DNA of 64,000 nucleotides from Williamsia muralis (GTDB taxonomy: Bacteria > Actinomycetota > Actinomycetes > Mycobacteriales > Mycobacteriaceae), in contig NZ_PEBD01000004.1 in the NCBI RefSeq assembly GCF_002735905.1, positions 868,001-932,000 of the forward strand, written 5' to 3'. Within the stretch, counting starts at the first letter, position 1, and the number at the start of each line of letters is the position of its first letter. Positions 1 to 8,084 of the stretch are shown in pieces. Under the pieces are notes generated by a model. That model ran no database searches. It worked only from the letters and a program-made list of their open reading frames with translations, and had not been told where the DNA came from. Both the position numbers and the translations under genes were made by a program.

Positions 1-1
1 G

Positions 2-532
2 GCCCTGGCGTTTCTCGACGACCCCGGGGGTTGCGTGCACACTGCGGGTGCCATCAGCGATCTGACGCATTACGACGAACGCGCACGAGAAGCGTGTCAG
101 ATGTGGAGTTGTGGAATCCGGCACGCGGTACTCACCGGGTCGCCTGACGGGGTGCGGATCTATCTGGAGCAGGCGCCTGCATCGGTCCGTGCGTATTGGG
201 GGCCGTTGCTCGACATCGCCGAAAACGGTTCGCCGGCGGACTTTCCCAACAACGGTTGGGTGGTGCATGCGCTGCAGACCGCCTGGTGGGCGCTGACCAG
301 GGCTGCCTGCGATCTGCCCGAGACGCTGGAGTACTGCGTGCGTGCGGGTAACGACACCGACACCACCGCGGCCATCGCCGGCGGACTGGTGGGGGCCTGC
401 CGGGGGGCCTCGGCGATCCCATCGCAATGGAAGTCCCTCCTCCATGGCTATCCCGGCCACACTTCGGTCGACCTCGCCGCGACCGTTCGCCGGATCGTCG
501 GTGGAGCGACGCCATCAGGACAGCCGAAGTGA
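2..532 (+). CDS. ADP-ribosylglycohydrolase family protein, C-terminal part
   Basis: The gene enters from the left edge and its start lies outside the window; 176 residues are visible. The frame is open from base 2, so an internal GTG at 35 is not the true start. Near the C-terminus the segment AGNDTDTTAAIAGGLVGA is the hallmark GND(T)D(T)xAAIxGxL(V/I)GA motif of ADP-ribosylglycohydrolases; its Asp residues bind the two metal ions of the active site. Members remove ADP-ribose from proteins or small molecules, but the substrate cannot be told from this piece. The stop overlaps a possible 24-codon reading frame at 529-603. Family assignment is secure, function only general. Confidence 0.85.
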   Translation, partial: ALAFLDDPGGCVHTAGAISDLTHYDERAREACQMWSCGIRHAVLTGSPDGVRIYLEQAPASVRAYWGPLLDIAENGSPADFPNNGWVVHALQTAWWALTRAACDLPETLEYCVRAGNDTDTTAAIAGGLVGACRGASAIPSQWKSLLHGYPGHTSVDLAATVRRIVGGATPSGQPK

Positions 533-603
533 ACGTGGACTCGGTGACTCTGGCGGCTTTCTCGCGCGAGGTCGAGCAATTGAGCAGGCGTTATGTCGGC
601 TGA
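529..603 (+). other. 24-codon reading frame coupled to the preceding gene; possible gene remnant
   Basis: A GTG overlaps the stop codon of the ADP-ribosylglycohydrolase in a GTGA arrangement and opens a 24-codon frame (MNVDSVTLAAFSREVEQLSR..., ending at TGA 601-603). The start arrangement is the one real downstream operon genes use in this window, and the residue composition (amphipathic, charged) looks coding. It is too short for a known domain. It could be a decayed or frameshifted gene start, or chance. No continuation was found in the other frames before the next gene. Confidence 0.25.
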
Positions 604-681
604 CCGGGTCGCCTGATGAACAATCGGTACCGGGGCTAAGCTGTCCACCAGGTCATAGTGACCGGCACCACAGGAGGCCCC

Positions 682-1605
682 ATGAACCGATACGCAGTGC
701 GCACCAAGACCAGCAGGCTCGATCCCGAAAATGACTTCGAGGAGATCAACCGACTGCTCGCGACCATCGAGTTCCCGTGGGACATCAACCAGGCACTCAG
801 CTTTGCACTGTTCCGGACATACGCGGTGCCGTCCGTGGGTCAACTGTTGTTCGACACCGGAGAGTTCACCGACAAGGTTCAGAAACGCTACGACGACACC
901 ACCCTGCTTCTCGACGGTGTGCTCGAACACGGACTCGACAGCGAGACCGGGCGCACGAGCATCCGCCGGATCAATCAGATGCATGGCGCCTACGACATCT
1001 CGAATGACGACATGCTCTACGTACTCGCGACATTCGTGGTGACCCCGGTGCGCTGGATCGAGGAGTACGGCTGGCGGCAGCTCACTCACAACGAGGTGGT
1101 GGCTGCGACGAACTATTACCGCCGTCTCGGAACGCTCATGGGAATCAAGCAGATCCCGGCCACGTACACCGAGTTCGAGCACTTCCTCGACGACTACGAG
1201 CAGAAGAACTTCGCCTACAACGACGGCGCGCGCAAGGTCGCCGACTCGACACTGGCCCTGATGACCACCTTCCCACCGAACGACAAGGCCCCGGCCTGGC
1301 TCATCAACATCTTCGCGCGGTCGTTGATGGACGACGCCCTACTCGATGCATTCGGTTACCGGCATCCGCCACGGGTTGTTCGGGCCGTGTCGCGCGCAGC
1401 GCTTCGTGCCCGGGGCCGGCTGGTCCGCTGGTTCCCCGTCCGTAAAGCGCCGTTGCATGCCCGCGACCTCCCGAACATCCGTACTTACCCTGACGGCTAC
1501 GACGTCACCGCGCTCGGCACCTTCCCTCGCGGGTGCCCTGTGGCGCACGGCGATTCGTCTCCGACGGCATCGGGGCAGGCCGCTGCGACCACCCTCGCGA
1601 AGTGA
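682..1605 (+). CDS. Oxygenase MpaB family / DUF2236 protein
   Basis: A 307-residue protein of the MpaB/latex-clearing-protein-like superfamily (DUF2236), whose characterised relatives are b-type haem oxygenases. The pattern seen is an N-terminal FxxP(x)DxxxALxFALFRTYAVPSVGxLL segment, a central R-x-N-Q-M-H-G-A-Y-x-I-S-N-DDMLYVLA stretch with the conserved His of the family, and a basic C-terminal tail. The start is ATG 682 because AGGAGG lies at 672-677; a GTG at 658 in frame lacks such a site. It stands alone: 13 bases separate its stop from that of the convergent exporter gene. The substrate is unknown, and haem binding is inferred from the family only. Confidence 0.75.
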   Translation: MNRYAVRTKTSRLDPENDFEEINRLLATIEFPWDINQALSFALFRTYAVPSVGQLLFDTGEFTDKVQKRYDDTTLLLDGVLEHGLDSETGRTSIRRINQMHGAYDISNDDMLYVLATFVVTPVRWIEEYGWRQLTHNEVVAATNYYRRLGTLMGIKQIPATYTEFEHFLDDYEQKNFAYNDGARKVADSTLALMTTFPPNDKAPAWLINIFARSLMDDALLDAFGYRHPPRVVRAVSRAALRARGRLVRWFPVRKAPLHARDLPNIRTYPDGYDVTALGTFPRGCPVAHGDSSPTASGQAAATTLAK

Positions 1606-1617
1606 TCGGGCACCTGC

Positions 1618-2847
1618 TCACGCGGGCATCTTGACGTCTTTCGCGGCGAGGAGGGCTGACAGCGCCTGCGGAACCAGGGCGAGGCTCAGCACGCCCATGG
1701 CCAGCGGCCACGAACCGCTGATGTCATGCAAGGCGCCGATGGCCAAGGGGCCGGCTGCGGCGAGGCAGTAGCCGACGGCCTGTGCCATCCCAGATATCTG
1801 TCCGGTCTGGGCGGGGCTCGAGCTACGCAACACCATGAACAGAAGTGCCAAGCTGATCGACGCCCCTGGGCCGGCAGCCACGCAGATCACCCAGAGCGCC
1901 GTCCAGTGGTCGGTGCCGATGAGTCCGGCGAATCCGACTGCACTCACCACGCACGCCGACAGGGTGATCGCGCGCTGACCGCGGAAGTGCCCGGCGATGA
2001 TGGGAACCAGCAGCGACATGAGCAGCGCGACGGTCTGGGCCAGAGCCAACAAACCGCCGGCTGCGGATTTGGCCATGCCCCCATCGATCAGGTACTCGGG
2101 AAGCCACGCGGTGAACGTGTAGAAGATCAGCGATTGTGCGCCCATGTAGATGGTGATCGCCCACGCGATCTTGTTGCGCCACAACGAAGGAAGTGCGGGT
2201 CGGGCGCCCATGCGGTGCTTGCGTGACAGCTGCGGGATCCACAGTACGAGCCCGAGCACGGTCAGCAGCGACCATGATGCCAAGGCGATGCGCCACTGGT
2301 CATCGACTGCCGTGTAGATGGGAACCGTCAGACCTGCTGCCAGGGCTGCGCCTCCGGACAGCGTCATCGAGTAGAGGCCGGTCATCAAACCCGATCGGTG
2401 TGCGAAGTCCCGTTTGATCAACGCCGGCAGCACCACGTTGCAGATGCCGATCGCAACGCCGGCGACCGCCGACCCGACAAAGAGCGCCGGAACCGCGGGA
2501 ACGAGGCGGAGCAGTATTGCGCTGAGCAACAAGAGCATTGCGCCGAACACCGTGCGTTCGATACCGAACCGGCGGACGAGCCGCGGCGCGATCGGCGAGA
2601 CCAGCCCGAAGAACAACACCGGGAGGGTGGTCAGCAGCCCGGCAGTGGCACTGCTGAAGCCCTCGGAAGTCTTGATGTCGTCGACCAGGGGAGCGACGGC
2701 CACCACGGCAGGACGTAAGTTGGCTGCCACCACCATGATCGCGAGGCCGGCGAAGATCGCCGCGGTCCGGCCGGGCCGTCGCGGCGACGTGGAAGGAGGC
2801 CCCACCGCGACAGCGGTACTGCCCGGAGTCGTGAGAGGACCAGTCAT
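1618..2847 (-). CDS. MFS transporter, CynX/NimT-like
   Basis: A 409-residue integral membrane protein with about twelve hydrophobic segments. The early FAGLAIMVVAANLRPAVVAV segment, with NLRP in the first helix, is typical of the CynX/NimT (cyanate/2-nitroimidazole transporter) branch of the major facilitator superfamily. The start is ATG 2847, which overlaps the stop of the upstream FadR-type regulator as ATGA, so the two genes are translationally coupled and the regulator probably controls the exporter. An upstream in-frame extension to 2913 lies inside the regulator gene and was rejected. The transported compound cannot be deduced. Confidence 0.8.
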   Translation of the reverse strand: MTGPLTTPGSTAVAVGPPSTSPRRPGRTAAIFAGLAIMVVAANLRPAVVAVAPLVDDIKTSEGFSSATAGLLTTLPVLFFGLVSPIAPRLVRRFGIERTVFGAMLLLLSAILLRLVPAVPALFVGSAVAGVAIGICNVVLPALIKRDFAHRSGLMTGLYSMTLSGGAALAAGLTVPIYTAVDDQWRIALASWSLLTVLGLVLWIPQLSRKHRMGARPALPSLWRNKIAWAITIYMGAQSLIFYTFTAWLPEYLIDGGMAKSAAGGLLALAQTVALLMSLLVPIIAGHFRGQRAITLSACVVSAVGFAGLIGTDHWTALWVICVAAGPGASISLALLFMVLRSSSPAQTGQISGMAQAVGYCLAAAGPLAIGALHDISGSWPLAMGVLSLALVPQALSALLAAKDVKMPA

Positions 2848-3551
2848 GAGAGGACCTCGATCGAGCGGTCGAGGTAGCAGGCGACAGCCGCCTCTGCAGC
2901 CACCGGGTCGCAATCCCGGATGGCTGCGACCACTTCGGCATGTCCGGTCGGATGGGGGTGTGATTGGGCGTCGGCGGCGATGACGGTCGCATGGGTGCGT
3001 GCCATCACCTCTGCGACTCCGGCGTAGAGCTCACCGAGGAGCCCGTTGCCCGAGGCCGTGATGATGGCGGTGTGAAAAGCGATGTCCGCGTCGATGTATC
3101 GCTCGAGGTCCTCGGCGTCGAATGCCTCGCGCATCTCGGTGAGGAGTCGGTCGAGTTCCCGTACGTCATCGTCGGTCCTGGTGAACGCTGCCGAGCGGGC
3201 GGCTTCGCGCTCGAGGGCGCGTCGCACTTGGAGCAGCTCCAGGATCTCGGAGTTCTCCACGCACCTGCCGATGGCAGCGGCCAGGAGATTGCGGCTGCGC
3301 ACGTATGTACCATCGCCGCGCCGGGGCTCCAAGAAGCCCGAATGTTCCAACGCGCGAACGGCTTCCCGTACCGTGTTGCGCCCGACGCCGAGCTGGGCCA
3401 CCAAATCGGGCTCGGCCGGGATCCTCGCGCCGACGGCCCACTCGCCCGACCGGATCAACTCCTGTATGCGCTCCACGACGAGTTCGCTTGTGCGTCTCGG
3501 CCGGGTGATGGACGCGGACTCGACGGGTACCTGGGTTGTCTCCGATGGCAT
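2844..3551 (-). CDS. GntR-family regulator, FadR/FCD subfamily
   Basis: A 235-residue DNA-binding regulator. Residues about 20-85 are a winged helix-turn-helix (IQELIRSGEWAVGARIPAE..., then VGRNTVREAVRALEHSGFLE), the GntR signature. Residues about 95-230 form the all-helical FCD effector domain, with metal/ligand-type residues in DADIAFHTAI and the later GHAEVVAAI. FCD regulators usually answer to carboxylic acids. It is the first gene of a two-gene unit with the MFS transporter (4-base overlap), so autoregulation plus control of transport is likely. It lies 61 bases downstream of the PucR-type gene on the same strand. Confidence 0.88.
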   Translation of the reverse strand: MPSETTQVPVESASITRPRRTSELVVERIQELIRSGEWAVGARIPAEPDLVAQLGVGRNTVREAVRALEHSGFLEPRRGDGTYVRSRNLLAAAIGRCVENSEILELLQVRRALEREAARSAAFTRTDDDVRELDRLLTEMREAFDAEDLERYIDADIAFHTAIITASGNGLLGELYAGVAEVMARTHATVIAADAQSHPHPTGHAEVVAAIRDCDPVAAEAAVACYLDRSIEVLS

Positions 3552-3612
3552 GGAAAGAACCTAACATCCCATGTTTGCGGGTGGCGAGCGGCCCATGCGT
3601 GTGAAGGGCGGG

Positions 3613-5073
3613 CTATTCTCCTTCGACGTTGTTGTCCAGCGAGAACATCGACAGCGCGGTGAAGATCGTCAGCCGCCGTTCCGGTTCATTCATGAAAGGG
3701 CCGGTGATCTGCTCGATCCGGGCGATGCGGCTTCGGAGCGTGTTGGGGTGGATGTACAGCTCCCGTGCGGATTCGGTGATGTTGCAGTCGGTGGACCGCA
3801 GCACCCGCAGGATGCGCCGTTGATCGAGACCATCCGGTGTCGGACCGGCGACAGAGCCCAGTGTCTCGGCCACAAAACTGCGGCGCGCGTGTTCGGGCAG
3901 TTGATAGAGCAAGCCGAGTACACCAAGGTCGCGATATCTGGTCACCCGGTTGATGGCGCCGACTCGTCTGCCGACCGCCACGGCACGGCTGGCCTGCCGG
4001 AACGAACTCGGATAGCTGCGAGGATCGTCGACCTCGTCGCTTGCGCCGACCGCCAGCGGAACCTGCACCGATCGGTACAGCGCGCGGGCCAAGGCGTCGA
4101 AATCGACTGTCGCACGAATCATCACGACCACCGTTCCGGAGTTGACGATGGTGATCGAGTCGGGATCGAAGCGCAGGGCCACCGGCGTCATCGCTGTTCT
4201 CAGCTGCTGCAGACCATTCAGGTCCACCGAGATTCCGAACGGTTCGATGCCCAGACAAACGACGCCATGGCGCGGGAACAACGACAACCGCCGGCTCTTA
4301 CGAAGGCTCATTTCGCGCTGCACGAGATCGTCGCCCAGGATGTGTTTGAGGTTGCGGGCGATTTCCGTGGCGGCATCGTCGGTGGCTGTGTCGGCGAGTC
4401 TGGCGTGCAGGCGAAAGACGGGCGCGAGCGTCGTCAGGATCAGGAGTTCATCCGGCGCGAGGGCGTCGTCGCGGCGAACTTCCAGTACCGGCCCGCCCAC
4501 CGACGCCGCGGACAGTCGCACCGGGGTGACGTCGGGATCGGCCGGGCCCGCGACGTCGGAGAGGTGTAGGTCGGCGCGGAGGAACCGCCTGAGACGGTCG
4601 AGCAGTTCGTCGAGGTCGTCGGCTGCGGTAAGGATGTCGTCGGGAACGGACGCAGCGCGTGGCACGGTCTCGGAACGGACCTCGCCCGACTGCTGCAGCT
4701 GTCGTTCGAACGACACGACGAGATCGGCATGCGGCACCAGTGCGCTGTTCCACAACAGGCAGACTCCCGCCCGCTCGGCGCGAGCCACCAGCTGCCGGGG
4801 CGGATTGACCGGTCGGATGGGGCTGACGAGTACTGCCACAGGTTTCTTCACCAGCACCGGGTCCAGGATCGGCAACAGATCTGGAAGTGGGCCGCTGGGC
4901 CGGGTGGGCTTCCATTCCACCGTCACAACCGCGTCGTCGAGCGTGAGGTGGTCCCGCGCATCGGCCAGGTCGATCACCGACGTGATCGAGGTGTCGATTC
5001 CGGCGGGTGAGGTGGCCATCTGGACGCCGGTGACCCCGGCGAGCCCAGCCGGTGTGGCTCTCCCTTTCGGCAC
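3613..5073 (-). CDS. PucR-family transcriptional regulator
   Basis: A 486-residue regulator with the PucR C-terminal helix-turn-helix: NITESARELYIHPNTLRSRIARIE near the end, where a CdaR/PucR-type domain recognises DNA. The middle carries the GGDEF-like region common in the family; the N-terminus is an unassigned sensor. The start is GTG 5073: it is preceded by AGGAGG with a six-base spacer, whereas a longer frame to 5208 would run into the divergent oxygenase gene. PucR proteins typically activate purine or other nucleobase/amide catabolism. Its divergent position 52 bases from the oxygenase-permease-hydrolase genes makes it the likely regulator of that locus. Confidence 0.85.
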   Translation of the reverse strand: MPKGRATPAGLAGVTGVQMATSPAGIDTSITSVIDLADARDHLTLDDAVVTVEWKPTRPSGPLPDLLPILDPVLVKKPVAVLVSPIRPVNPPRQLVARAERAGVCLLWNSALVPHADLVVSFERQLQQSGEVRSETVPRAASVPDDILTAADDLDELLDRLRRFLRADLHLSDVAGPADPDVTPVRLSAASVGGPVLEVRRDDALAPDELLILTTLAPVFRLHARLADTATDDAATEIARNLKHILGDDLVQREMSLRKSRRLSLFPRHGVVCLGIEPFGISVDLNGLQQLRTAMTPVALRFDPDSITIVNSGTVVVMIRATVDFDALARALYRSVQVPLAVGASDEVDDPRSYPSSFRQASRAVAVGRRVGAINRVTRYRDLGVLGLLYQLPEHARRSFVAETLGSVAGPTPDGLDQRRILRVLRSTDCNITESARELYIHPNTLRSRIARIEQITGPFMNEPERRLTIFTALSMFSLDNNVEGE

Positions 5074-5125
5074 GTCGATCCTCCTCTGGGAACCACACTG
5101 CAGGTTCGTCAGGCAGAGTAGTCGC

Positions 5126-6115
5126 GTGCTCGCCATCCCGCCGGTCGACCTGCTCGAAGCCTCCCGCGACCCCGAATCGAGGGCGCGCCAGATCGAGCTG
5201 CTCGACACCGCCTGCTCCCGAACCGGCTACGCCTTGCTCACCGGTCACCGCATCCCGACTTCGTTGCTCACCGAGCTGTACAGCGTGAGCAGGCAGTTCT
5301 TCCTCTTGTCCGACGAGGAGAAAGCCGCCGTGAGACAGCCGGCGCCTGAGCAGGTCCGCGGCTGGACGGGGCTCGGATCCGAGGGGATGGCCTACTCGCT
5401 CGACGAGGAATCGCATGGCGACCTCAAGGAGAAGATGGACATCGGCCCGGTGTGGGGCCCGACGGTGGGGCAGCCCGGCGCCGGCCCGATGGCCTATCCG
5501 AATTTGTGGCCGCGATTTCCTGAGCGGTTCCGAGCGGTATGGGAGGACTATTACAGCCACATGCAGCGGGTCGGCGCCGAATTGCTGTCGCTTGCGGCCG
5601 AGGGGTTCGGTCTGCCGTCGGATCATTTCGCGCCGATGTTCGACACCGAGATGAGCATGCTCCGCGGGCTGTATTTTCCGCCCCAACCCGAACCGCCGCT
5701 GGCCCACCAGGCACGCGCCGGCATCCACACGGACTACGGCGCGTTCACCGTGGTCTCCGCGGAATCGTCCCCGGGAGGCCTTCAGGTCCTCGACCCCGAC
5801 GGCGAATGGCTGGAAGTCACCACCACTCCGGCCACGTTGGTGGTGCTCACCGGTGACCTGCTCGCGGAGTGGACCGGCGATCATTGGCCGGCCACCTTGC
5901 ACCGCACGGCCAATCCGCCGCGATCGGTGGCCTTCGACAGCTCGCGCCTGAGTTTCGCTTTCTACCAACACCCCAATTTTGATGTGTCGGTTGCAGCCCT
6001 ACCTCCCTTCGCGGCATCGGATCCGGCGGCCGTACCGGACCCACTGCGTGCCGGCGACCACCTTGCCGAGAAGTACGTACGGCAGACCACATTCGGCCGG
6101 CGCACCGCTGACTGA
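5126..6115 (+). CDS. Isopenicillin N synthase-like Fe(II) oxygenase (copy 1)
   Basis: A 329-residue non-haem iron oxygenase of the isopenicillin-N-synthase/2-oxoglutarate dioxygenase fold. The N-terminal DIOX_N-type region is followed by the iron triad His201-x-Asp203 (in HTDYGAF) and His259 (LHRTANP), then Arg274-x-Ser276, the 2-oxoglutarate carboxylate anchor. The start is GTG 5126, where homology with copy 2 begins (VLAIPPVDLLEASRD); the open frame upstream is only antisense to pucR. A paralogue follows 181 bases downstream. Family knowledge: thymine-7-hydroxylase belongs to this fold, which fits a nucleobase locus, but the substrate is an inference. It appears complete and catalytically intact. 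Confidence 0.85.
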   Translation: MLAIPPVDLLEASRDPESRARQIELLDTACSRTGYALLTGHRIPTSLLTELYSVSRQFFLLSDEEKAAVRQPAPEQVRGWTGLGSEGMAYSLDEESHGDLKEKMDIGPVWGPTVGQPGAGPMAYPNLWPRFPERFRAVWEDYYSHMQRVGAELLSLAAEGFGLPSDHFAPMFDTEMSMLRGLYFPPQPEPPLAHQARAGIHTDYGAFTVVSAESSPGGLQVLDPDGEWLEVTTTPATLVVLTGDLLAEWTGDHWPATLHRTANPPRSVAFDSSRLSFAFYQHPNFDVSVAALPPFAASDPAAVPDPLRAGDHLAEKYVRQTTFGRRTAD

Positions 6116-6249
6116 CACCGATCGCGGTGTTACGTCTCGAGTGCGGCAGGAAACGTCCACGTAATCCACTGTTACGCATGTGTTTCCGATGTGGTGATGT
6201 GACAAGTGGCGGCGCGAACTATCGGTGATCAGTGCTCTTGTTGGTTGCT

Positions 6250-6273
6250 TGCATCGCAAACAGACTTGATGCA
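6250..6273. promoter_or_regulatory. Inverted repeat upstream of the second oxygenase
   Basis: TGCATC (6250-6255) is mirrored by GATGCA (6268-6273) with a 12-base spacer; an outer pair CTTGT (6238-6242)/ACAAG (6277-6281) extends the symmetry. It sits 23 bases before ATG 6297 in a 181-base gap, the only sizeable gap ahead of the downstream catabolic genes. It could be an operator for the PucR protein or a leader hairpin; the sequence alone does not decide. Confidence 0.35.
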
Positions 6274-6296
6274 GACGACAAGTGAGGAGCCTGCAG

Positions 6297-7292
6297 ATGT
6301 CTGTAGTACCGGTGATCGACATTTCCGCACTGCACGGAGACGACGACAACGCCAAGGCCGCGGTGGCCGCCGAACTCGACCATGCATGCCGCGAGATCGG
6401 TTTCTTCCAGATCACCAATCACGGAATCGACGCTCAGGTGATCGCCGACATGTACCGCACATCCGACGAGTTCTTCTCGCTGCCCGAAGCCGAGAAGCGG
6501 CAAGTCGCGCAGCCGAGCCCGGACACCGTGCGCGGTTACTCGTCCATCGGAGAGCAGGCGTTCTCCTACAGCGAGGATGTCCATCAGCCGCGTGACCTGC
6601 ATGAGAAGTTCGACGTGGGCCCGGTCGACTTCGATCGCGAGGACCCCTATTTTTCGGTGGAGAACGCAGGTCCGCATTTCCTGCCCAACCAGTGGCCGCA
6701 GCGTCCGGCGGAGATGGAACAAGCCTGGAGCACGTACTTCCGCGCGATGAACGACCTCTCCCGCAACCTGATGAGCGCCTTCGCCCGCGGCCTCGGACTC
6801 GACCCCGACTACTTCGTCGACACCATCGACAAGGACATCAGCATGCTCCGGGCCATCAACTACCCGCACATGACCACACCGCCCCAGCCGGGTCAGATGC
6901 GCGCGGGCGCCCACACCGACTACGGCAGTCTGACCATCGTCCGGCAGGAAGAGGCGCCCGGTGGACTCGAGGTGTTCACCATGGACGGGGATTGGATCCC
7001 GGTGCCGGTTGTCCCGGGTGCACTGGTGGTCAACATCGGAGACCTGATGGCGCAGTGGACCAACGACCAGTGGACGTCCACCCGACACCGTGTACGTACG
7101 CCACGGCCCGACGCGACCGGCGACACCCGGCGGATGTCCCTGGTGTTCTTCCACCAGCCGAACTACGACGCGATGATCGAATGCCTGCCCACCTGCCTGG
7201 CGCCGGGGGAGGAGCCGAAGTACCGGCCGATCAGTTCGGGCGACCACCTCACCGAAAAGTTTGCCAAGACGATCGCCCTCACGCCTCGCTGA
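6297..7292 (+). CDS. Isopenicillin N synthase-like Fe(II) oxygenase (copy 2)
   Basis: A 331-residue paralogue of the preceding oxygenase with the same fold. His206-x-Asp208 (AHTDYGS), His264 (TRHRVRTP) and Arg279-x-Ser281 (RRMSLVFF) supply the iron and 2-oxoglutarate ligands. The start ATG 6297 has GAGGAG seven bases upstream; an in-frame ATG at 6282 has no such site. The stop overlaps the ferredoxin start by one base (TGATG), so the two are co-translated. The two copies differ throughout and are not a recent duplication, which suggests successive or different substrates. A role in oxidising a pyrimidine or similar ring is inferred from the gene neighbourhood. Confidence 0.86.
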   Translation: MSVVPVIDISALHGDDDNAKAAVAAELDHACREIGFFQITNHGIDAQVIADMYRTSDEFFSLPEAEKRQVAQPSPDTVRGYSSIGEQAFSYSEDVHQPRDLHEKFDVGPVDFDREDPYFSVENAGPHFLPNQWPQRPAEMEQAWSTYFRAMNDLSRNLMSAFARGLGLDPDYFVDTIDKDISMLRAINYPHMTTPPQPGQMRAGAHTDYGSLTIVRQEEAPGGLEVFTMDGDWIPVPVVPGALVVNIGDLMAQWTNDQWTSTRHRVRTPRPDATGDTRRMSLVFFHQPNYDAMIECLPTCLAPGEEPKYRPISSGDHLTEKFAKTIALTPR

Positions 7293-7567
7293 TGACGGGC
7301 TCGAGCTTCGAGATCGAACTGCGACGCACGGGACGGGTGGTGACGGTACCGGCCGACCGGACCGCGTTGGCTGTGGTCCGCGATGTGGTGCCCACCGCCG
7401 AGTTCAACTGTCTCCAAGGCGAGTGCGGCGCATGCGTGGCCACAGTGCTCGAAGGCACCCCTGACCACCGCGACACCGTTCTGTCCGAGCGGGCACGAGC
7501 CGCAGGCAAGCGAATCATCCTCTGTGTCAGCCGATCCCTCTCGGATCGACTGGTGATCGACCTCTGA
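7292..7567 (+). CDS. Stand-alone plant-type [2Fe-2S] ferredoxin
   Basis: A 91-residue protein with the full ligand set of a plant-type [2Fe-2S] ferredoxin: Cys40-x4-Cys45-x2-Cys48 and the distant Cys78. It resembles the C-terminal electron-transfer domain of phthalate dioxygenase reductase-type proteins, but here there is no attached flavin reductase. The ATG overlaps the stop of the oxygenase by one base. It probably carries electrons for an enzyme of this cluster; 2-oxoglutarate oxygenases do not normally need a ferredoxin, so its partner is open. Cytoplasmic, no signal peptide. Confidence 0.85.
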   Translation: MTGSSFEIELRRTGRVVTVPADRTALAVVRDVVPTAEFNCLQGECGACVATVLEGTPDHRDTVLSERARAAGKRIILCVSRSLSDRLVIDL

Positions 7568-7582
7568 TGGAAAGGCCCGACA

Positions 7583-7993
7583 ATGACGACAACCAGCCTG
7601 TCGTTTGCCAGCGTGTTCAGCGCGGACATCGAGAAGCTCAGCACCTTCTACCGCGAGCTGCTCGGACTCGACGAGGTACTCGAGCTGCGCTCGGAGCACT
7701 TTCGGGGACTTCGCATCGGCGGCACCATCCTGGGTTTCAGTGCCCCGACTGCTTATTCGATGCTCAATCTCGTTGCCCCCGAACATGATGAGGACGGGGT
7801 GAGCAGCTTCCTGACCTTCGAACTGCCCACCGATGCCGACGTCGACACCGTCACCGCGGCCGCAACGGCGGCCGGGGCAACCTGCGTGAAAGAACCCGGT
7901 CGGACTTACTACGGGGCGTGGCAGTCGGTGCTGCTCGACCCCGACGGCAACGCCTTCCGACTCAACCACCTGACGCTTCAACAGCCTTCCTGA
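7583..7993 (+). CDS. VOC-family (glyoxalase/dioxygenase fold) protein
   Basis: A 136-residue single-module pair of beta-alpha-beta-beta-beta units of the vicinal oxygen chelate superfamily. The first repeat reads FSADIEKLSTFYRELLGLDE and the last ends YGAWQSVLLDPDGNAFRLNHL, the DPDGNxxxL motif that carries a metal or active-site residue in glyoxalase-like proteins. It starts at ATG 7583, 15 bases after the ferredoxin, in the same operon. Small VOC proteins catalyse isomerisations, epimerisations or ring cleavage or simply bind ligands; which one applies is not visible. Confidence 0.8.
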   Translation: MTTTSLSFASVFSADIEKLSTFYRELLGLDEVLELRSEHFRGLRIGGTILGFSAPTAYSMLNLVAPEHDEDGVSSFLTFELPTDADVDTVTAAATAAGATCVKEPGRTYYGAWQSVLLDPDGNAFRLNHLTLQQPS

Positions 7994-8084
7994 CTTTCTC
8001 TCCATCCCGCCCTACCTCGACAGTGCCGTCGAATCATCAGATCCGCACGGGCGCAGGTCATCTCTGCGCCGAAAGGAAGCCCGC

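Noticed and set aside
448-1182. 244-codon minus-strand frame opposite the MpaB-type gene
   Set aside because: Antisense shadow of a gene with clear family motifs and a strong ribosome site.
4142-5125. N-terminal extension of the first oxygenase
   Set aside because: The open frame is antisense to the PucR gene and composed of Arg/Ser-rich low-complexity sequence; homology with oxygenase copy 2 starts only at 5126.
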